The notes below the pieces were generated by a model. That model worked only from the letters and a program-made list of their open reading frames with translations. It searched no databases and was not told the DNA's origin. A DNA stretch of 64,000 nt, taken from Litorimonas sp039975855 (lineage in GTDB: Bacteria; Pseudomonadota; Alphaproteobacteria; Caulobacterales; Maricaulaceae). The stretch spans positions 992,001 through 1,056,000 of the forward strand of contig JBDWGH010000002.1 of assembly GCA_039975855.1 (NCBI GenBank), in the 5' to 3' direction. Of this stretch, positions 59,682-64,000 are shown piece by piece (position 1 is the stretch's first letter; the number at the start of each line of letters is the position of its first letter). A program made the position numbers and the translations under genes.

Positions 59682-60722
59682 ATGAGCCAAATTTTAGCAC
59701 GTAAACATGGAGCCATAGGCCACATCACTTTGGACAGACCCGAGGCGCTCAATGCGCTTACAGAAGAGATGTGCGTAGAGGTAACGCGCGCCTTACAAGA
59801 ATATGCTGACGATGCAGAAATCGGAGCGGTGGTTATTGACGGCGCTGGCGAACGCGCGTTTTGCGCTGGTGGTGACGTTATTCTCCTACATGATAGCGGG
59901 AAAGCAAAAGACGACCGCGCCGAAAACTTCTGGCGCACGGAGTATGCCTTAAACGAATATATCTCACGCTACCCCAAACCTTATATAGCCCTGATTGACG
60001 GGTTTGTTATGGGCGGCGGTGTTGGTCTGTCTGTTCATGGCCGTTTACGCGTTGCAGGAGATACGACTCGTTTTGCCATGCCGGAAACTGGGATTGGTTA
60101 TTTCCCCGATGTGGGCGGTACATTTTTCTTACCACGCTTGGGCAGCGCTATTGGCAACTGGCTTGGTTTGACAGGAGCAAATATTGGACCCGGTCAAAGC
60201 TGCGACTTGGGCGTCGCGAATGCCTTTGTTCCCACTGCACGTCATGATGAGTTGATTGAGGCTTTAGCTGACGCTGATTTGGACGGAAGCGACAGCGCTG
60301 TTGCGAATGTCATGAAGAATTTTGTTCAGCGTCCACCTGAGGCAGACGCACTGCCAGCCGCAATATCCTGTTTCGATGAACCTACGGTCCCTGCCATTCT
60401 CCGTGCGCTAGATGCGGACGGGTCCGAATGGGCCGCCAAACAAGCCAAATCCATGCGGCGGAAATCCCCCTTAGCACTATCCGTTACTTTGGAAGCCATG
60501 CGCCGCGGCGGAAAGCTTCAATTCCGTGAAGCGATGGAACGTGAGCTGGATTACTCGCTCGGCTTTTTGAAAACACAAGACTTCTACGAAGGTATTCGGT
60601 CGCAGTTGATTGACAAAGACCGGAACCCGAAATGGTCGCACGACATGGACGGCGTGACGCAGGCGCAAGTTTCCCGAGTGCTCGCCCGCCACGCATCTAC
60701 GCCGCTGGAGTTTTTACCGTGA
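59682..60722 (+). CDS. 3-hydroxyisobutyryl-CoA hydrolase
   Basis: The product has 346 residues from ATG 59682, after GAGGGG; the frame from 59643 is not used. The crotonase fold has FCAGGDV (oxyanion hole) and MGGGVGLSVHG. The HIBCH-type catalytic acids lie in AMPETGIGYFPDVGG. The enzyme releases free 3-hydroxyisobutyrate. Its stop overlaps the GTG start of mmsB. Confidence 0.93.
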   Translation: MSQILARKHGAIGHITLDRPEALNALTEEMCVEVTRALQEYADDAEIGAVVIDGAGERAFCAGGDVILLHDSGKAKDDRAENFWRTEYALNEYISRYPKPYIALIDGFVMGGGVGLSVHGRLRVAGDTTRFAMPETGIGYFPDVGGTFFLPRLGSAIGNWLGLTGANIGPGQSCDLGVANAFVPTARHDELIEALADADLDGSDSAVANVMKNFVQRPPEADALPAAISCFDEPTVPAILRALDADGSEWAAKQAKSMRRKSPLALSVTLEAMRRGGKLQFREAMERELDYSLGFLKTQDFYEGIRSQLIDKDRNPKWSHDMDGVTQAQVSRVLARHASTPLEFLP

Positions 60723-61600
60723 CCACTCTCGCCTTTATCGGTTTAGGGAATATGGGCCTTGGCATGGCTGCCAATCTCGCCAAGGCGGGGTATGAGGTCC
60801 GTGCACTGGACATTAATTCGAGTGCCGTCGCCAAAGCCGTAGAAGCAGGTTGCGTTCAAGCGGCAAACTCAAAGAATGCCGTAGCTGCCGCGGACATTGT
60901 GATCACAATGCTCCCTGCCGGGAAGCATGTTGAGCTCGTCTATGCGGATGTAATGACTCATGCCAAGGCAGGAACGCTCTTCATCGATTGCTCAACAATC
61001 GACGTTGATACGGCGAGACGAGTCATTTCTTCAGCCGAAGATAATGGCTTCACCATGATTGATGCTCCGGTATCGGGAGGCGTAGGTGGCGCAGCCGCAG
61101 GCACATTAACGTTCATGTGCGGCGGCTCAAATGACGCCTATGGCCGGGCCAAACCAATCTTAGAAATTATGGGCAAGAATATCTTCCACGCCGGCGGAGC
61201 TGGAAATGGACAAGTCGCGAAAATTGCAAATAATATGCTGCTGGGCATACATATGATCGGAACTTGCGAAGCCTTTAATTTGGCAGAAAAACTTGGGTTA
61301 GATGCGCAAACTTTTTTCGATATCTCTTCAACAGCGTCAGGGCAGAATTGGTCAATGACCAGCTATTGCCCTGCGCCCGGACCTGTCGAGACAGCGCCAT
61401 CGAACAGAAATTATGAACCTGGTTTTGCGGCGGCCATGATGCTGAAAGACCTCCGGCTCGCACAAGACGCGGCGCAATCAGCAAGAGCTGCAACACCTTT
61501 AGGCGCTCAAGCCATGGCACTTTACGCCTTAATGGAGAGCGCGGGCGAGGATGGTCTGGATTTCTCTGGTGTTATGAAACTAATTGACGGCTCACTCTAG
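60719..61600 (+). CDS. mmsB: 3-hydroxyisobutyrate dehydrogenase
   Basis: The product has 293 residues starting at GTG 60719 (GTGA overlap with the hydrolase stop), which places the N-terminal Rossmann motif GLGNMGLGMAANL at the usual position. The active-site parts DAPVSGGVGGAAAGTL and the Lys in KIANNMLLG are intact. The enzyme oxidises 3-hydroxyisobutyrate to methylmalonate semialdehyde, the substrate of MmsA. It is the last gene of the operon. Confidence 0.95.
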   Translation: MTTLAFIGLGNMGLGMAANLAKAGYEVRALDINSSAVAKAVEAGCVQAANSKNAVAAADIVITMLPAGKHVELVYADVMTHAKAGTLFIDCSTIDVDTARRVISSAEDNGFTMIDAPVSGGVGGAAAGTLTFMCGGSNDAYGRAKPILEIMGKNIFHAGGAGNGQVAKIANNMLLGIHMIGTCEAFNLAEKLGLDAQTFFDISSTASGQNWSMTSYCPAPGPVETAPSNRNYEPGFAAAMMLKDLRLAQDAAQSARAATPLGAQAMALYALMESAGEDGLDFSGVMKLIDGSL

Positions 61601-61604
61601 AACC

Positions 61605-64000
61605 TTACGCGCCGCCAGCTAACAGCTCAGTATTTCCCCCGCTGGCCGTCGTATCGATGCAGATGTGTTGTTCTGCGGTAATCGCCCAATGGATATCTTT
61701 CCCGGTCGCCAACGGCAAGATAGGTCCGTCCCGATCTGCCAAGATCTGACGGGCTTTCCGTTGATCTTCTACGTCGCCCCAATGAATGACACTCGCAAAA
61801 CCTTTAAGATGCTCCAAAGCCTCTAAATTCAAGTTCGGCAGGGCCACAGCAGTCCCACCAGCGGCACGCACTAAGTTCATTTGGAGTTCTACATCAGGGC
61901 CTAGGCACAAAGTTCTACCGCGAATAAAAGTAGATAGTCGATTGCTTTCTCCTGTCGGGCCCGGGCAATCAACAGTCTGGAGGGCCGATAAAACCGGTTG
62001 AGCGGTGGCATTAATAAGGTGCTGGGCGGACTCAAGACTAATCTGACTTCCACTGTTCGGCTTTGAAAAAGGATTGGAATTCGTCGCATAGAACCGTTGC
62101 AAATAATCGGGTCCGCCCGCTTTGGGTCCTGTGCCCGACAATCCTGACCCACCAAAGGGCTGGCTACCAACAACCGCACCAATTTGATTGCGATTCACAT
62201 AAATGTTTCCGACCCGCAATTGCCTCGTGATATCGTCAACGCGCGTATCAATGCGCGTGTGTAGACCAAATGTGAGTGCATAATCCGCGTCATCAATTTC
62301 TTTCACAATAGCGGGCAAATCTTCAGGATCGAATTTGGCGACATGTAAAACGGGCCCAAAAATCTCTTCCCGCACATCTTCTCGGCCCGAGGCGCTAATG
62401 AGCGTAGGTTGAATAAAGTGCCCCGTATCAGGAAGGTCAGAAGATTGATGAATAACGTCTGATTTTGCAATATATTCGGAAAACCGCGCACGGGCGGCTT
62501 CGTCGATGACGGGGCCGACATCAGTCCCTGGTTCCCATGGTAGACCGAGATGCAATTCGTCCATGGCCTCCGTCAGCATTTTCAGGACAGGAGCGTAAAT
62601 ATCGTCTTGGAGATATAGCAATCGCAGCGCCGAACACCGCTGACCAGCGCTTTGGAATGCGCTGGCAATGATATCAGTAACGGCCTGTTGGGGTAGAGCT
62701 GTGCTATCGACGATCATACAGTTAATCCCGCCAGTCTCGGCGATCAGAGGCGCTGACGGTGAGAGATTTTCTGCGACGGTTCGGCTTATAATCTGCGCAG
62801 TCTTTGTGCTTCCGGTAAAAACAATCCCATTTGCACGCGGGTCAGATGTCAGCGCCGCCCCTATAACATTGCCTTCGCCCGGAACATTTTGCAGCGCCGT
62901 TTTCGGCACGCCAGCGCTGTGCAAAATATCAACGGCTAGGTGCCCGATAAGGCATGTCGCTTCGGCCGGTTTAGAGATGACAGCATTCCCAGCCGCAAGC
63001 CCCGCTGCAATCTGCCCTAAGAAAATCGCCAGAGGAAAATTCCAAGGCGCGATTGTGATGACGGTACCAAGTGGTTCCCCCTTATGTAATTCAGCTTGGT
63101 CAGCGTAAAAACGTAAAAAATCGACAGCTTCTCGAAGTTCCGAAACAGCATCTGCCGCCGTCTTTCCCGCTTCGCGCGCAAGCAAGGCGAAGAATTCACT
63201 CCGGCGAGACTCCAATTCGACGGCGCTTTGACGTAAAATGTTAGCGCGGTCGGAAACTGGAACCGCCCAAGGTCTCGCAGACTCGAATGCGTGTTCGACA
63301 TGTTTAGGGCTCGCAAACGAAACCTCTCCAACGATGTCTTCACCATTAGCGGGATTTAGGACGTTTCTAGCCTTTGTCTTAGCGAGAACACGTTTCGCGA
63401 TTTGAGGCGTGGCCGTCCAGCTCATTGTTTCAAAGGCTGCCCGATGTTTGACAAACTCATCCAAAATAACCGGGTCTTGCAAGTTCAGACCTTTTGAATT
63501 CACCCGAGGGGAAAATATATCGAGAGGGCGAATGACAGACGGTTTTACATCGACATCAAATGGGTCGGCGATAATCGTTTCAATCGGTACATCCCGGTCT
63601 GTTATTTGGCTAACGAAAGACGAATTAGCACCATTCTCCAGCAAGCGCCTTACAAGGTAGGCGAGCAAATCCCGATGGACGCCTACCGGGGCATAGATTC
63701 TGCACGGCAAGCCGGTATCTTCGCGCAAAATTTCATGCAAGGCCTCTCCCATCCCGTGGAGGCGCTGAAACTCGAATCCGGCTGTATTTTCTCCAGCGAG
63801 AGACAATATTTCCGCGGTGCTTCGCGCATTATGTGTCGCGAATTGCGGATATATTTGTGGGCGAAGGCTAAGCAGTTTTTCGGCACATAACATATAATTC
63901 TGGTCTGTCTCAGCCTTGTTCGTAAAGACCGGATAATGATCGTGCCCCCCAACTTGAGCGTGTTTTATTTCACCATCCCAATATGCACCCTTCACCAAAC
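61605..64000 (-). CDS. putA: bifunctional proline dehydrogenase / glutamate semialdehyde dehydrogenase, N-terminus missing
   Basis: The open frame runs off the right edge, so only about 798 C-terminal residues are seen. It begins inside the proline dehydrogenase barrel (LVKGAYWD, then FATHNARS) and continues into the ALDH domain with TIAPWNFPLAIF, catalytic Glu in AETGG and Cys in GQRCSALR. The C-terminal domain of long PutA proteins follows. The full enzyme oxidises proline to glutamate, using FAD and NAD. The ALDH part is complete. The gene is convergent with mmsB, 4 bp away. Confidence 0.95.
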   Translation of the reverse strand, partial: LVKGAYWDGEIKHAQVGGHDHYPVFTNKAETDQNYMLCAEKLLSLRPQIYPQFATHNARSTAEILSLAGENTAGFEFQRLHGMGEALHEILREDTGLPCRIYAPVGVHRDLLAYLVRRLLENGANSSFVSQITDRDVPIETIIADPFDVDVKPSVIRPLDIFSPRVNSKGLNLQDPVILDEFVKHRAAFETMSWTATPQIAKRVLAKTKARNVLNPANGEDIVGEVSFASPKHVEHAFESARPWAVPVSDRANILRQSAVELESRRSEFFALLAREAGKTAADAVSELREAVDFLRFYADQAELHKGEPLGTVITIAPWNFPLAIFLGQIAAGLAAGNAVISKPAEATCLIGHLAVDILHSAGVPKTALQNVPGEGNVIGAALTSDPRANGIVFTGSTKTAQIISRTVAENLSPSAPLIAETGGINCMIVDSTALPQQAVTDIIASAFQSAGQRCSALRLLYLQDDIYAPVLKMLTEAMDELHLGLPWEPGTDVGPVIDEAARARFSEYIAKSDVIHQSSDLPDTGHFIQPTLISASGREDVREEIFGPVLHVAKFDPEDLPAIVKEIDDADYALTFGLHTRIDTRVDDITRQLRVGNIYVNRNQIGAVVGSQPFGGSGLSGTGPKAGGPDYLQRFYATNSNPFSKPNSGSQISLESAQHLINATAQPVLSALQTVDCPGPTGESNRLSTFIRGRTLCLGPDVELQMNLVRAAGGTAVALPNLNLEALEHLKGFASVIHWGDVEDQRKARQILADRDGPILPLATGKDIHWAITAEQHICIDTTASGGNTELLAGGA

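Noticed and set aside
1..64000. CRISPR arrays, insertion sequences, tRNA or rRNA genes, luxI synthase
   Set aside because: I looked for spaced repeats, transposase motifs, tRNA-like ends and a LuxI-type gene near the LuxR pair and found none.

Overview
The window is a gene-dense chromosomal segment of a marine-type alphaproteobacterium. By eye the GC content is near 50%. I see no rRNA, tRNA, CRISPR array, insertion sequence or prophage. The group is suggested by alphaproteobacterial cell-cycle and housekeeping genes: RcdA (DUF1465) beside rpmE, TrcR (DUF1013), DUF1192, a DUF465 pair, and a ygfA-TIGR00282 phosphoesterase pair. Together with the catabolic genes these fit Caulobacterales/Maricaulales (Hyphomonadaceae or Robiginitomaculaceae-like). 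The genus cannot be named from the sequence.

Layout. 0-5.4 kb: envelope proteins of unknown function including DUF1523, an M50-type membrane protease, a DUF1905 protein, a 2-oxoglutarate oxygenase and a flavin monooxygenase. 5.4-10.3 kb: glyoxylate bypass aceB-aceA with a divergent RamB/ScfR-type regulator. 10.3-14.9 kb: a zinc alcohol dehydrogenase followed 6 bp later by a carboxylic acid reductase, an apparent acid-to-aldehyde-to-alcohol module. 14.9-19.2 kb: a tyrosine/homogentisate-type operon (hpd, VOC protein, FAH-family hydrolase, Cys-rich lipoprotein, maiA) with a divergent MarR regulator. 19.2-23.5 kb: rpmE, rcdA, DUF1192, trcR, a DUF2959 lipoprotein, an SDR and two DUF465 proteins. 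23.5-30.6 kb: mixed metabolism, including a FAD oxidoreductase, lipoprotein esterase, HAD phosphatase, nitrilase, methyltransferase and an AraC regulator. 31-34.2 kb: an operon of HSDL2-like SDR, DUF1330, DUF2855 and a dienoyl-CoA isomerase. 34.4-40.7 kb: beta-barrel protein, endonuclease/phosphatase-fold protein, Atm1-type ABC exporter, TagA-type glycosyltransferase, an interrupted gene and an HTH-TM-NBR1-Ig protein. 40.7-44.1 kb: a structured RNA/leader, ygfA, a phosphoesterase, a secreted protein and yebC. 44.2-49.5 kb: sterol desaturase with a divergent membrane AraC regulator, a gene-poor stretch, and two divergent LuxR-type regulators. 49.5-56.3 kb: dapD, yaiI, MFS transporter, sirtuin, low-molecular-weight phosphatase, NDUFA9-like protein and others. 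56.5-61.6 kb: a valine-degradation operon (mmsA, secreted protein, isobutyryl-CoA dehydrogenase, HIBCH, mmsB). 61.6-64 kb: the 3' part of putA.

Metabolic picture: an aerobic heterotroph living on amino acids (tyrosine, valine, proline) and fatty acids, with acetyl-CoA feeding the glyoxylate bypass. The regulation is unusually readable: palindromes or direct repeats sit in the divergent promoter regions of aceB/regulator, hpd/marR, desaturase/araC and the LuxR pair.

The most interesting items are (1) a LuxR-type regulator fused to an alpha/beta-hydrolase fold that has lost its catalytic His, divergent from a LuxR solo; (2) a structured leader upstream of ygfA ending in a hairpin that covers the Shine-Dalgarno sequence; (3) the carboxylic acid reductase/alcohol dehydrogenase operon; (4) an hpd operon without hmgA that carries an uncharacterised VOC protein; and (5) a secreted-protein gene interrupted by a single in-frame stop codon.
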